NCBI RefSeq assembly: GCF_003589595.1 | Contig: NW_020653337.1 | Coordinates: 5,106,799-5,170,798 of the forward strand | Reading direction: 5' to 3' | DNA from: Hyposmocoma kahamanoa | Lineage: Eukaryota > Arthropoda > Insecta > Lepidoptera > Cosmopterigidae | DNA: 64,000 nucleotides | Shown: positions 1 to 10,898 of the stretch, in pieces | Numbering within the stretch: position 1 is the stretch's first letter | Layout: the number at the start of each line of letters is the position of its first letter | Notes under the pieces: generated by a model | The model's database searches: none | What the model saw: only the letters and a program-made list of their open reading frames with translations | Told to the model about the DNA's origin: nothing | Made by a program: the position numbers and the translations under genes

Positions 1-640
1 ATAAAATAGATTAAAAGGTAAAAGTCAGTACGTCTCATTTTGACCAGAAAGTATTTTTTTTCTGTATTTATTTCATTGAGAAAAACATCTACGGCAATAC
101 GGCAAGAAAAAATATGTATAAGGACATTATGAAACTGCGTTTTGAAAATGTCTATAGATACAATAATATCAAAGTCCTTTTGCAGGTGAAACATAAAATC
201 TTAATCATTTCCATTAGTTGATTTGACTTTTAAATGAGTTTTAACTTGACACTGACGAAATTATTTAAAAGCCACCTGCGCAATTCTTTTTTTAAAAATG
301 ATCAATGGAAGGGCTTAAGGCTGCCTTTCCAAAAAAAAAAACCATCAACAGGATTACTTCTTTTTCCTAGCCTTGCTTAGCGCAGCTCCGGAGGAAAACG
401 GTTAACGCAGATGCGGGCGAGGAATGTGTGCAAAGGGCGCGGGAAACTAGAATTGGTAACAATTGCAAAATGTACGTAGTAGTCAAGATAATAGAGAAGA
501 AAAAAAAGGATGATGTAACAATATTTGTATAACGTCAAAATACATGTAACAGTAATGTCAAAGATTAATTAATTAAGGAATGTACATTATCAAAAAAACA
601 AATATGTGCCTAACGTGAAACGCAACATTGAAAAGGTCAC
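1..640. other. AT-rich intergenic, no gene seen
   Basis: AT-rich sequence with no convincing reading frame. A slightly GC-richer patch around 365-450 has no recognisable coding or repeat signature. Confidence 0.5.
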
Positions 641-835
641 GAAGAACATTTTCAGATGAAATAAAGTGTTCTTAAAAAGGCAGTGCGTAGTGACAAGAAT
701 TAGAGGGCTCGCATGAAAAGATTGATGAATGTAAGTGAAGTATAAGAGAAGTTTGTCAGGACCGTGTTAAAAGGCGATCGATTGCCTCTGCCTTACCCTA
801 ATGGGAATCCAAGGGCGTGAGCATATAAATAAATA
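641..835 (+). mobile_element. LINE 3'-end remnant
   Basis: The translated plus strand contains a decayed C-terminus starting near MNVSE and ending near PYPNGN, followed by an A-rich (aaat)n tail. The same arrangement recurs at 29110-29277, so this is a dispersed LINE tail and not a gene. Clade uncertain; RTE-like is my guess. Confidence 0.5.
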
Positions 836-1012
836 AATAAAATAAAAAATGTCAAAGATTATAAGCCAGTGAAGTCAAAGACTGGTTATTTGTTATATAT
901 AATTACAATTTGGTTATCAGGTCTGTAATGTTACTCATGTAATCTATTATTTGTTGTTCATCGGGTATATATAGCTACATATACATTGTATCATACGAGT
1001 ACTAAATAAATA

Positions 1013-1265
1013 ACTTGGTTAATGTCCCACTACTGGGCACGGGTTTCCTCTCAGGCGGGGGTGTAGGTCACAGTCCACCACGCTGGCCTAATGCGAGTTG
1101 GAGACTTCACACGTTTTCCGAGGGTTGTGAACCTTCTTCGACGTGCAGATTTCATGGCCATGTTTTCCTTCACCGAAAAGCTCATGGTAAATTTCAAATT
1201 AAATTTCGTATTCGAACCCGCGCCCTCTGCTTGGGAGGCGAGAGGTCAAACCATTAGGCTACTAC
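1013..1265 (-). mobile_element. tRNA-headed SINE-like repeat, minus orientation
   Basis: Contains 'ccactactgggcacgggt', 'cctctcaggcggggg' and 'cacgctggcc', hallmarks of a widespread lepidopteran repeat that I recognise. Read on the minus strand it starts with a tRNA-like head including a B-box-like GGGTTCGAAT. A plus-orientation relative lies at 53416-53560. The open frames across it are incidental. Confidence 0.6.
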
Positions 1266-1279
1266 ACCTTTTTTAGTGT

Positions 1280-1385
1280 CTCTTGCGACGTTAGTCGCCC
1301 TGGCTTGCCGTGGTCACAGGTTCGAGTCCTGTCAGGTCGAAAGAATTTTTCTTCGTGTTAGTATTAGTAGTTAGTAACAAAGTAG
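1280..1385 (+). mobile_element. tRNA-like SINE fragment (SINE-D-like)
   Basis: A B-box-like 'ggttcgagtcctgtc' is followed by 'gtcgaaagaatttttcttcg' and a TTAGTATTAGTAG tail. This resembles the 3' half of SINE-D at 63590-63830 and the variant at 34225-34350. Too degenerate for a real tRNA gene. Confidence 0.45.
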
Positions 1386-1689
1386 TGAATATCACGACGA
1401 TAAGATATCTAGATATTCAATAAAATCATCATTACTTTCTTTTCATCGGGAAACAAGTGACAAATCGGACGCCCTCTGTATAGCTTTACAAATTATTATT
1501 TGATGCCAAGCGGAAAATCGGGGCTAACACTTACGGCTTCGTTATTAATGGACCGATAAAGGGCAAATATTTACGAGAATCGACGCGAGACGAATAACCG
1601 ATTAGATTCAATGATGATTGTCACTTATCACCGCCATGAAGGTACCACGCTTATTTATTACCTTATAACATTAATACGAGGAATAAAAA

Positions 1690-2080
1690 ACTAGCCATTC
1701 TTGTCAGTCGTCTTCATAAACACGAAGGGGCAATGCATCCGCTTCTATAATAATATTAAAGGTTGACATTCAAAATTTGCCGTTCGCGAGGTGTAAAATT
1801 ATAGTGAAATAAAAACTTTATACCAATAGCTGCTGCGTACTTCGATGACAAAAACCCATTTGAGTGATGCATTTGGCTCTTGCAATTAGTCTCGATCTAT
1901 GATGTTTGAAATAAATATTGTATATACTAACTGCGTTCAGTTGTTTATATACAAAGAGCAACTCCAAGAGTTTCTTGCCCATTTTTCCCGGGGAAACCTG
2001 CTTGACTAGTAAACAACAGAGTTTAATCAATATGACAATTTCAAGTGTAATTTGCTTACTCATGAAATACAGATTGCGGG
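1690..2080 (+). mobile_element. LINE C-terminal remnant with 3'UTR
   Basis: Clearly homologous to 26744-27105: both run through 'gcttctataataa', a section matching the LINE C-terminal pattern RFYNKIP, then 'gatgtttgaaataaat' and 'tgaaatacagattg'. The frame is broken here. It is the older of the two copies. Confidence 0.6.
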
Positions 2081-2154
2081 TCACGTTGCCGAAAGCGTGG
2101 CTCCTGGTGTAAAGCGGTCTTCGAATGGCGTCTTTGGGGTGAATAACGCCCCAA

Positions 2155-2265
2155 AAGGAGACCGCAGATGCTTTGGAAGGATAACGTAATGAAAGCGGCG
2201 GGGTTGATTGGATACAGGTGGCACAGAACCGAGAGAAGTCGTAGAAACGGAAGGATTATTTGAAT
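2155..2265 (+). mobile_element. short LINE (RTE-like) remnant
   Basis: Frame-shifted residues resembling RW-KDN-MKAAG and WIQVAQNRE are like the C-terminal RW-DD-hydrophobic-AG and W-AQDR pattern of the RTE pseudogenes at 29345 and 33090. Very short and degraded. Confidence 0.35.
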
Positions 2266-2742
2266 TTGACTTGGAGCCATTTGACAGACAAGTGACAGAT
2301 GTTTTTATACGCTGACGTGTCACACAATTCTCGCATTATCCTATATAGTTACGGAAAGGAATGCTTGGCCATCACTGCATGAAATCTTCTTACTTAGACG
2401 TACGACAGCAATAACAATGAAGATTGTTTCATGTAACGTCGTTGTATTGAAATCGTAACCATATATTGAATTTAACTTGTAGTATCTAGTGGGAAATGGT
2501 ACATGATCAAAATCGACAATAGCTCACTGTCAACAGGGACTTTAGAGGAATTTAGCGAAAATTCTCTGAATGCTACGGTTGATTTAGTGTGCAGGGACAA
2601 ATCGTATTTCGGTATAACGATATCGATTTGCTTATAAGTTATAACAAATGCCACAGACTAAATTATATCTGAATAAATAACTTATTGAACACAAAAGGAG
2701 AAAAATCATTCTTTTAATAGTGTCAGACAGACACCAATCTTT
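2266..2742. other. intergenic, nothing recognised
   Basis: Short open frames only, AT-rich composition, no repeat family that I can identify. Confidence 0.5.
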
Positions 2743-2915
2743 TTTTAACCGACTTTACAAAAGGAGGAGGTTCTCATTTCGAATGTATTTTTTTGTGTAG
2801 GTACGTTACGCAATTAATCCGACATTTGTGAACCGATTTTTGGTGATTCTTTTCTTGTTACAAAGTATGTACCCCATTCTAATTTAAAAAATATATTAGG
2901 GAATGAATCCGGTTT
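2743..2915 (+). mobile_element. MITE-B fragment (5' end)
   Basis: Begins 'aaccgactttacaaaagg', continues 'aggaggttctcatttcg' and 'gtgaaccgattttt', matching the left end of the full MITE-B copies at 25618 and 31955. Diverged and truncated. Another small B-like piece may lie at 3255-3350. Confidence 0.6.
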
Positions 2916-3360
2916 AAAATAAAATAAAATAAAATCGTATTTGTTTGACATGCCAAATACATTACAATATACAAACAATTATAAAATATCATATAATTCA
3001 TTCATAAATAATAAAAAAATAGAACAATAGGAACTGTAATAATAATAGAAAAAAGGAAAAATTAAAACAAATAAGGAAACAAAAAAAACATGTCAAAAAG
3101 GTCCATGACTCAGCATTTGAGGACTATGCTAATTATACAGCTCTCGCTGATATTCTGCTATGGCCTGTTATAGAAATAGAACAACACAATTAAAAAAAAA
3201 ATTAAATTAATTTCAAATACTAAACACAATCAGACAGTAAATAACTTAAATTAAATTTTTTGGAAATTTTATTGGATTTCATCCACTTACCGTAAACCGA
3301 TTTCAATAAAAATTGTCAAATAGATTTAATTACACAATTTTTAAGGCATTTAAAAAAAAA

Positions 3361-3650
3361 GGTATTTGATATCAAGAGACGGGAGGAACAAGGCGTTTGA
3401 CTGATGGAAAACGACACTTCTATCTCTAACAGTTGCACTTAAAACTACAAATTACAAATGTCTGAGGGCTTCCGCTACTGCGCTCGTCACCCCGAGACAT
3501 AAAGTTGAAAAGCCTCATATGCCTGCAGTTTCACCCTTAACACCAAAAGACCGGAACGCAGTAATACTGACATTACTGAGTGACGGCAGAAATAAGTATG
3601 ATAGCAGAACTTCCCTAGATGAACACTTCCATAAGACGACTTCTAATAAA
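3361..3650 (+). repeat. rep-A dispersed repeat, near full length, diverged
   Basis: Rep-A is a family of about 285 bp. Landmarks, in order: 'atatcaagtgacgggacgaa', 'aacagttgca', 'ctgagacataagttgac', 'ccggaacgcagtaatgctca', 'ttactgcttggcggcaga', 'gagctctactgctacta'. All are present here in degenerate form. No coding capacity or terminal inverted repeat is visible. I recognise the family from Lepidoptera but cannot assign its class with certainty (non-autonomous Helitron or SINE-like). Confidence 0.65.
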
Positions 3651-4766
3651 TTATTGGTATCCACAAGTTGACAAGTCCCATGTGATCAGAGACAACCTCT
3701 TAAAACGATATTACTTTAACCTTACATTGACTTTTCGTACCATAACGCGCTTAAAGTAAGGTTATTTGTTATGTTAAAACTATGATGTTTTATTGGCAGC
3801 TTTGTGACTGACTATTCATTCACTCAGTTCGTACTATGACGCGATTTTAACATTAAAGTAATATTGCTCTGATGTCAAATTTAGCAATCTTATAATAGTT
3901 ACACGAATGCAATGGAAACAATATTATTTTCAGTTGTATTGTTTTAATATTGATTGTAATTTATTTCGTAAAATTATGACAGCGCCATCTATATGCTCCT
4001 TGGCGAAACTAACAGTTGACACTAGACTATAGTTCCGAATTCACAACGTGACTATCATGACTCAGCTTGTTTTATTTATTTTTGTTCATGAAAATGCGGA
4101 ATAATAATTGAAGACAATGTAATTTTAATAGATTTCATTATTACATACTTTTTTGTTTTTGACAGTTAAAATTCTCTGAATGTAAATAACATTATACTAC
4201 GATAACATGATTCGGAACATCAAAAAAGAAAGAGATGGCATTATACAGTTCATATGGCGTTATTTCTTTCCTATTTTTAGTAAAGAACAGACAATATTGG
4301 GAAATCATTCGTTCTAACAGTCATTTTAGCAATAATACATTTCTTGGTAGACAAGTTTGTCATGGTACGAATATGGTAATATTATAACAAGCTTACTTTG
4401 AGGTTATATTGAAATAAGATTGTTTTTGGAAAGGTTATGGTAGGCCCCCTGGTCTCGAACTACATATGTCAATGTAATATTAATACATAGCAACGGAATT
4501 TACTCCTCAATATCAAAATATGACAATTCAAAATACAATGACAAGGAAATAACATCGTCACTAATGTGAACAACAACAGGTAATAAAGACGACGTCCGAT
4601 AAAAATAAAATTACAACTTCTTCGAATGAAATTTCTACAATGTAAAATTCTTTATTCAAGAAAAGAAGTTTCGGTCGACTTTAAAACATTTTATCGTTTA
4701 CTGTGCTTCAGATTTTGTTTCATTCGTTCGTTGAATCGAGGACGGACTACTAGCGGGTTTCTCATA
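3651..4766. other. AT-rich intergenic, no gene seen
   Basis: No convincing coding signal. It holds one 'gcgccatctat' motif (near 3982), which recurs as a cluster at 47100-47340. Confidence 0.5.
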
Positions 4767-5039
4767 ATTGGACGTAGTTAAACAAAAAGGATCCAAGGCA
4801 CATCTAGTCACTTTCGAGATAATACCTATGGCAGATTGAAGTTTAAAAATGTTTCTCATTCTTGTTTTATTTTCAAAACTTATAATGTCATGTAACTCCA
4901 GAGATATTTATTTATGTTTATACGTTGGATTTTTTTGCTGATCTAAGCGGTTAGACTTTAGAAACCGTTTGGTACATATAACTCATTTTTTAATAATTTT
5001 GTGGACTGGATCCTTTTTGCTTAACTACGTCCAATTTAT
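4767..5039. mobile_element. fold-back / MITE with about 31-bp inverted ends
   Basis: The left end reads 'attggacgtagttaaacaaa' then 'aaggatcc'; the right end is its reverse complement with about two differences ('ggatcctttttgcttaacta' then 'cgtccaat'). The interior is AT-rich with no reading frame. No clear target duplication found. Confidence 0.65.
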
Positions 5040-5884
5040 TCAAATAAATTATATTACTTGTGGTGCTTACTATTGGCAGATAATAAAAAAAAACGAGAAA
5101 GGCCACTCTCCGCCCCTCCCTAGCTTTAGATACCGCCCCGCGCCACATATATTGACAGTCACAGTTACGGAACGGCAACAAGGCTGCCTTGTAATACTTT
5201 TTCTACGAGTAAATAATGTATATTTTGTTAACACTACAAAACAAAAAACCATAAAGATAGGATAAAATTGACCAAGTGGGTACCGCTATATTTTAACCAA
5301 TATTTTTTTTTTTAGATTTATGGCGCGGTTGCAAGACCTCTAAGCCATTTTAACCAATCAGAAGTCAGTAAAGCGTTTGAGTAGCAACATATATGTTCTT
5401 TTTTTTTAAATCATTATACTTCTGTGTACATAATTATAATACTCATTAAAGCCGTGAACTATAAGGAAATGTTTCAACTTAGTAGCGAGTACCATAGACA
5501 AAAGAATTTTGATTCAGAACTAAAAAGAGTGCCTTCATGATATGGTTTATGATATTATAATTGACAGATTGAGGTACAGGAGAAGAAAAAAGTTTTAAAT
5601 TTAATCTAACTGTATCGTTATAACATTTTTATTTCATGATTTTATTCCAACAATCGAGGTACTATTTCTCGGTGCTGGCATAAAAATATATTAAACAATG
5701 TAAATACTGCATTTGAAAAAGATTATAGGCACGAGAAGACTGTGACCAATAACTTAATTTTTTCAAATTATGATTTGTAACATGTGGGAATAACTAAAAT
5801 AATATAACTTGACAACCCTGCGCTCTGAGCGAAATGTAAGCGTTGACGCGCCAAACAGACGAGAGTAGGTCTACTTATATTGTT
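5040..5884. other. AT-rich intergenic, no gene seen
   Basis: One somewhat GC-richer patch (5100-5180) but no recognisable coding or repeat signature. Small open frames here overlap on both strands and show no protein-like features. Confidence 0.45.
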
Positions 5885-6010
5885 ACCTATACTATGCCTG
5901 AACGCTATAACTTGGGCTTTTTCAAGGCGGGATTGAATAGGCGTTATATAGGTATGCGTGCTTCATCGTCGACCTCATTATCACTTTCCATCGGGTGAGA
6001 TGCAAGTCAA
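5885..6010 (+). mobile_element. LINE C-terminal remnant (Jockey/CR1-like)
   Basis: Encodes a pattern like YNLGFFKAG-NRRYIG, the terminal F-K-x-x-V/A-x-R stretch of Jockey/CR1-type reverse transcriptase ORFs. The same segment occurs at 25078-25215, and a related complete C-terminus at 56180-56816. No upstream domain is retained. Confidence 0.5.
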
Positions 6011-6013
6011 ATG

Positions 6014-6553
6014 CTCATTTATTTTGTCTTTTTGTGACGAAAATGTAATGTGTATGGTTTATTTACAGTATATGTCCAATCATTCTCTAACAAGAAAAAA
6101 ATAATCCATCTGCAGGTACTTGCGGCTTTACGAGTAAAAAGCTGTCAAAATTTTAGATTTATTTGTTTATTTCTTAACACAATATACCTACTAGTTTCTA
6201 CTTGACTTTCGTGTTATTGTTATAACACTCTCTAAATTACAATAAAATTAATTCTTCTTTAGTCGAAGCTCATGTATTTTGTTGAAAAAGTACATGAAAA
6301 AGTTAGCAAATTTGCCGCACCTTTACTTATAAAGCCGCAAGTACAGTCAACAGCACATCAAGCTACACATTGATGTATCTTATTCCGTTGAACTGGAGGC
6401 GATTTTGTGCTGATGATGTGGTGATGGCGAGTCTGATGTGCTGTGCGTACATGCAGACGGATTATTTTTTTCTACATAGAAGATGATTGGACCTATACTG
6501 TAAGTAACCCACGCACATTACATTTTCGTATGTTTTGAGGTAAAAATAAAATG
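6014..6553. mobile_element. long-arm fold-back element
   Basis: The left arm (about 6014-6115) and right arm (about 6450-6553) are reverse complements at roughly 85 percent by eye. Matching pieces include 'cgaaaatgtaatgtg', 'tacagtata-gtccaatcat' and 'gaaaaaaataatcc-tctgca'. The arms are about 100 bp. The interior holds a second, nested inverted-repeat element. No open frame. Confidence 0.7.
6116..6346. mobile_element. nested MITE inside the fold-back
   Basis: Bounded by 'gtacttgcggctttacgag' and its inverted counterpart 'tataaagccgcaagtac'; the inverted ends are about 23 bp. It sits just inside the left arm of the 6014-6553 element and is presumably a later insertion. Confidence 0.6.
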
Positions 6554-7489
6554 TATATATCTCCATACAAAAAAAACCTATTTTTTTTCTCCGATACTAT
6601 CAACTTTTCAAGAAATTATAAAAGAATGAAAGTTGTTAGGAATATTATTATCTATCATATAAAAAGAAATTAGCTCGATACTCCACAAGTTATTCGTATG
6701 TCCAAGAATTATCAATTTGGGCCCGCTGTGTTTTGGGCACACAATAATGTCCTGTATAAGTTTGTAAATTAGGTAGGATATATTGTAGTGTGAGTGAGTG
6801 AGTAATAAATCGTTTTTGTAAAAGCGGAGTAACTCTATATTTTTAAAATGCTTATTTTTTTGCTTAACAGTACCTATCGTTCATTAGAAAAGTAGAGTAA
6901 GTCTAGTAATTACATTTAAACACAGCCTTACAGCAAGTTTGCAGGGGAACTCCTTTTAAGCAAACTAATTGCTTGTGCTAGGAGTTGTGTCTTCTTACTT
7001 GTTTATTCATAGAACTAAAATTGCTAAATATTCATTGTAAAAGGGAAGTAAATCACAAAATTTAATTACAAGGAAATAATTCAAATTTGCGATGAACGAC
7101 ACAATTGTATCTCTCATTTATCATACAGAGTAAGTATTACGTACATTAAGCCTTCTATGGAAAATTTAGTAACAGAACGTACCTTCCAAATGCTCTCACT
7201 TTACGAGGAAGTAATTTATATCGTCGAAGATATGATACTTTATCGGGCATGAAATCCGCAGTAAAACACTTTATCGTGCGTGCCTAATGCGAGTGTAAAT
7301 GTATACGCCTTTACTACAAATCTATAGGTAACAAGTATAGGTGCTGTGACATCATTGTTCAGATTGTTTGTTAACATATTTATCACATCCCTAAACACGA
7401 CATGCATATGTATATAATTTATGGGTTCAGTAGAAGTTCTTAAGTGTTTTATTGAATGTTAGAATGTTTCACCAACATGATATGCAATT
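6554..7489. other. AT-rich intergenic, no gene seen
   Basis: No coding or repeat signature that I can name. Confidence 0.5.
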
Positions 7490-8160
7490 ATTTTCTGTGA
7501 AATTACTCCACTGTAGCACCGGCACGCTATGATGGCCGTTTTGACGTTTCTCCGCTCATCAAGATTCGTATTAATTCATAACTACGTTGAAGGAGCGAAT
7601 TGATGTACGTTGTTGTTAATAGTGACGTGCATTAAAATTTATGGATGTATTATTTTATGACACAACGCGGCATTTGTTTTGCGAAATTCGATTTTTTTTT
7701 AAATGAAATCTAATACGATCGTCACTTATAGGATCGCTGACCAGCACAACTTCTACCTCCGGCAAACTCGCGTCAAAGCTCAATGCAAAACAAAACAGTT
7801 TCGATTTGACGATACCTATACTAAGTAAACATTTTAATTTTCGTTTTATTAAAACTTTCTAATAGCTACCCGTGCAATACTAGTTATAAAAGTAAAAACT
7901 TATGGATGCGACTCTCATTTGATTATATTTTTTTCGATAATGAATTGAGATTTAACTTCAAACTTCACTATTGTAATCTGTCGAAACGGCCATCATAGCG
8001 TGCCGATAATGTAGTTTATCATAAATATTAATACAATTTAATAAAATTTCTCCGCTACGGCCGGCTTCGAACTGACGTCTTCAAACCGTGCCAGACTCTA
8101 TGCCAACTAAGCCACGGAACGAACAGTCAGGTCAAAAATGTTAATAATAAGTAAGCGTGT
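7490..8160 (-). mobile_element. SINE-D copy, interrupted by MITE-E
   Basis: The right part (8035-8130) is a minus-strand tRNA-like head: its reverse complement has A-box-like 'tggcttagttgg' and B-box-like 'ggttcgaa' segments. The left part is the SINE-D tail 'gtgaaattactccact', resuming after 8011 as 'gtagtttatcataaatat'. MITE-E splits the tail. Other SINE-D copies are at 28155, 29893 and 63590. Confidence 0.65.
7514..8011. mobile_element. MITE-E, Tc1/mariner-like, TA target
   Basis: Inverted ends 'caccggcacgctatgatgg' and 'ccatcatagcgtgccg' extend about 28 bp. The interrupted SINE-D tail reads CTCCACTAGTTT in the uninterrupted copy, which places the insertion at a TA; the left TA now reads TG. 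No transposase frame. A second copy lies at 44686-45181 in the opposite internal orientation. Confidence 0.7.
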
Positions 8161-8221
8161 ATTTTAAGATGAATCGAGCAAGTACGTATATATTTTTTTT
8201 TGTAGTAAGTTAACTAAGTTA

Positions 8222-8325
8222 CTGCCTCCGTGGCCGGACGGTTACCATGGTGGTCCGCCACGCAGAGGTCACGGGTTCGATTCCATGGCTGGGAGAAATA
8301 TTTGTATGGCATACATTTACCTATT
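8222..8325 (+). mobile_element. SINE-S, 3'-truncated
   Basis: tRNA-like head 'ctgcctccgtggccggacgg' with A-box-like and B-box-like (GGTTCGATTCC) segments, then 'gggagaaatatttgtatggc'. The 3' half present at 14582-14806 is missing. Confidence 0.7.
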
Positions 8326-8586
8326 ATATCAATAGAGGTTAGTTTACGTCCCAGATATAATCTTCAAAAAAGATTACGCTGTAGTATGTTTCATAAAAAG
8401 CTATCCTAATTCTTACTAAAAAAAAACTTAACTAAAATTTCTCTAAATCACCAGTAATGATTAACTAACCAGTAATCAATGCTCACCAATAATAAGCACC
8501 CAGTAAGCGACACTCACCAATAACAAACGTATTACTATGATAGAAAATTTTGTGCTAAATCTCATTAGACATGAATTTTAATAATG

Positions 8587-8735
8587 TCTGTACAGAGCAC
8601 TAAAAAAAACCGACCTCAAAAATTCGTGGAATTACATCTATTGTTTTATTGAAAGTGGTTAAAGGTAAGTGCGCGAAAACGGATTCATCCTCTAGTATGC
8701 CACTCGTAGAGGTAGAATATTTTCTTAAAATTTAA
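8587..8735 (-). mobile_element. MITE-B fragment
   Basis: 'cagagcactaaaaaaaaccg' then 'acctcaaaaattcgtgg' matches the right end of MITE-B read in reverse. It stops where the LINE remnant at 8736 begins. Confidence 0.6.
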
Positions 8736-9040
8736 ATGGAGGAACGCACTGATGACTTTTATGCCATCCGACGGAAGCGGGTTGCGTCTCTGTTGAGCCG
8801 GGTGCGAGGTAGTCACAACAGGATTCTAAACGTAATCGCTAATAGGTTTGATTGTCCCATCCTGAAGTTCTGGGTGGACTTAATTGTGTGTAAGTATTAG
8901 TCTTAGTTTCATTTTAATTGTATTATAGTTAAATTTTGTTATTATTATTATTATTATCATTATTATTATTAATTAACATAGTTGTAAGTACCCAATGTTA
9001 CTAACAATAATATGGATGCAATTATCTGAAATAAATGTTT
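8736..9040 (+). mobile_element. 5'-truncated LINE: 54-codon C-terminus, 3'UTR and TTA tail
   Basis: An open frame from 8736 to 8900 encodes a C-terminus beginning MEERTDDFYAIRRKRVA and ending WVDLIVCKY, which I recognise as the end of a lepidopteran LINE ORF. About 140 bp of 3'UTR follow, including a degenerate TTA run at 8941-8972 and 'ctgaaataaatgttt', then the terminal (TTA)n at 9041-9058. The (TTA)n continues at 10899-10911 on the far side of the R4-like insertion. Clade not resolved. Confidence 0.6.
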
Positions 9041-9058
9041 ATTATTATTATTATTATT

Positions 9059-10898
9059 TTAAACTCTCGCCTCTCCTAAGGCCTAAAAGATTAATTTTGA
9101 ATTTTTAAATGGGAGAGGCGGTATTTCCCGGCAATGGCACAGTCGGCCGGGGTCAGGGACTCAGGTCCAAGAATCGGCGAACAATACGTGCCGTATCGAG
9201 CAGGACCGCCTTCTGCATTTGTGCTGGAAGCGACACGCCACAGAAATCCAACCGCCTCAAGCTGTTAGAAAGGCTGACTGGAATTAACCCATTTGCGGAC
9301 AAAACAATTGGGATTATTTCAGTGGAGGCCACATCCCACATGTCGGTGATCTCGTGCGCCAGGTCGAGATACTTCCGGCGTTTCTCGGTTTCAGCTTTCA
9401 CGAGACCCTCGTCATGCGGGATGGTGACGTCCACAAGAAATACCCTCGACTGCGATCGATCCAATATCACAATATCAGGCTTATTCGCAAGAATAGTCCT
9501 GTCCGTGATAATAGATCGATCCCAATAGATTTTGGTGCGGTCATCTTCGAGTATTGGCTCCGGTGAATACTTGTAATATGGCAACCTCTGTTGCACTAGT
9601 CCGTACTTGAGAGCGAGCTCTTGGTGTAATATTTTGGCTGCCTGGTTGTGTCTGTGCAAGTACTCAGTGTTAGCAAGAGCGGAACAACCGGAAACAATAT
9701 GCCTAAGTGACTCTCCGGGACGGCCACATGCCCGACAAATGTCTACTGTGCCGTCCTTTAGGATATATTTCCGATAGTTCCTCGTCTTGATAACCTGATC
9801 CTGTATTGCACAGACAAAACCTTCGGTTTCCCCAAAGAGGTCCCCGAAACGCAGCCAATGTAGGGAGGCTTTACGATCCATAAAAGGCTCGTGGAGTACC
9901 TTGAAGAACCTCCTATGGAGCTCCTTCTCTTTCCATACGGACTCGCGGTCAGAGGTGCTAAGCACCACCGGGTCTCGCCATTCCTCTTTGGCCAACGATA
10001 AGGGAGTTAGCCCTTTATCACATGTGACAACCTCTCCACGAATCACGTCATCCGTCATCGTCAAAAAGTAGTTTCTGAGACTGCATATCTCGCGGTTGTG
10101 CATGGTTTTGACACTTAATAGGCCTCTACCTCCACACTTCCGCGGGACATACAATCTCATAACTGACGATCTCGGATGATGCATTCGGTGAGAGGTCATC
10201 GTCGTGCGGACTCGTCTATCCAGAGCGTCTAATTCCGTCTGAGTCCATTTGAGCACGCCAAATGTGTACATCAGAACAGGCATGACCCAGGAGTTATAAG
10301 CTCGGATCTTATTAACGCCTGACAAATAGCTGTTTAGCACATTTTTCAGGCGCCCATAAAAAACCTCGCACACACCCTGTTTCACGTCTGCTTCCTTCAC
10401 ACCGATGGTCTGCGACATGCCCAAATACCGGTATGTTTCAGTCTCGGAGAGTACCCGCAGGTGATTGGTGCCAATATTAATGCCATCAGAATGCATGACA
10501 CGTCCCTTCTCAACATGGACCACCGCGCACTTATCGATCCCAAGCTCCATCCTAACCGAACTGCTGAAATCGTTGGTGATTGTCAGCAGCTCCGTCAATC
10601 TGTCAGCTGTGGGGCCGTATAGCTTGAGATCATCCATGTAGAGAAGGTGAGGCATTCGCGGTCCACCTCTCCGAAACTGAAAGCCTGTGCCCGACCTCTC
10701 CAATAGAGTACTCAGAGGGTTCAGGGCCAGGCAAAACCACAGTGGACTCAGACAGTCACCCTGGAAAATACCTCGCCTTATTTCTATTCGGTCATCCGCA
10801 TCCGTCATCCGCCGACCGTCCAGACTCAGGATCGTTCTCCAACATCCCATGCATTGCCCGAGGAAGTGTCGAACTGCACTGTCAATTTTATACAGTGC
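9059..10898 (-). mobile_element. R4/Dong-like non-LTR retrotransposon, 5'-truncated
   Basis: Minus-strand element carrying a long intact frame plus about 95 bp of 3'UTR. Both ends abut TTA/TAA trinucleotide runs (9041-9058 and 10899-10911). Dong-type elements of the R4 clade are known to insert into TAA repeats, and this fits that target choice. The 5' truncation lies within the reverse-transcriptase domain. The open frame across the remainder suggests a young insertion. The exact target duplication cannot be defined inside a simple repeat. Confidence 0.8.
9153..10898 (-). CDS. partial R4-type retrotransposon polyprotein (RT plus restriction-like endonuclease)
   Basis: Counting from the first in-frame Met (10850) there are 565 residues; the frame is open for about 16 more codons into the TAA run, so that Met is internal and the true N-terminus is lost. 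Visible domains: the RT motif GDCLSPLWFCLALNPLS near residues 31-47, the catalytic YMDD at 71-74, and TYRYLG near 139-144. A CCHC zinc motif uses C372, C375, H384 and C389. A restriction-like endonuclease signature has P458-D459 and D474 (KPDIVILD then VFLVDVTIPHD). This RT, zinc and endonuclease order is that of R2/R4/CRE-group elements, which nick the target and prime reverse transcription there. The missing RT fingers mean it cannot encode an active enzyme. No internal stop is present. Family placement in R4/Dong rests on motifs and target, not on a tree. Confidence 0.85.
   Translation of the reverse strand, partial: ALYKIDSAVRHFLGQCMGCWRTILSLDGRRMTDADDRIEIRRGIFQGDCLSPLWFCLALNPLSTLLERSGTGFQFRRGGPRMPHLLYMDDLKLYGPTADRLTELLTITNDFSSSVRMELGIDKCAVVHVEKGRVMHSDGINIGTNHLRVLSETETYRYLGMSQTIGVKEADVKQGVCEVFYGRLKNVLNSYLSGVNKIRAYNSWVMPVLMYTFGVLKWTQTELDALDRRVRTTMTSHRMHHPRSSVMRLYVPRKCGGRGLLSVKTMHNREICSLRNYFLTMTDDVIRGEVVTCDKGLTPLSLAKEEWRDPVVLSTSDRESVWKEKELHRRFFKVLHEPFMDRKASLHWLRFGDLFGETEGFVCAIQDQVIKTRNYRKYILKDGTVDICRACGRPGESLRHIVSGCSALANTEYLHRHNQAAKILHQELALKYGLVQQRLPYYKYSPEPILEDDRTKIYWDRSIITDRTILANKPDIVILDRSQSRVFLVDVTIPHDEGLVKAETEKRRKYLDLAHEITDMWDVASTEIIPIVLSANGLIPVSLSNSLRRLDFCGVSLPAQMQKAVLLDTARIVRRFLDLSP

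Noticed and set aside
8222..8285. tRNA gene-like sequence with A and B boxes
   Set aside because: Recurs seven or so times with the same downstream body and a TTA tail, so it is a SINE head, not a tRNA gene. The same applies to 28209-28285, 30228-30310, 34225-34300, 58168-58240 and 63705-63780.
9109..9528. 139-codon plus-strand frame
   Set aside because: Antisense shadow of the R4-like endonuclease domain.
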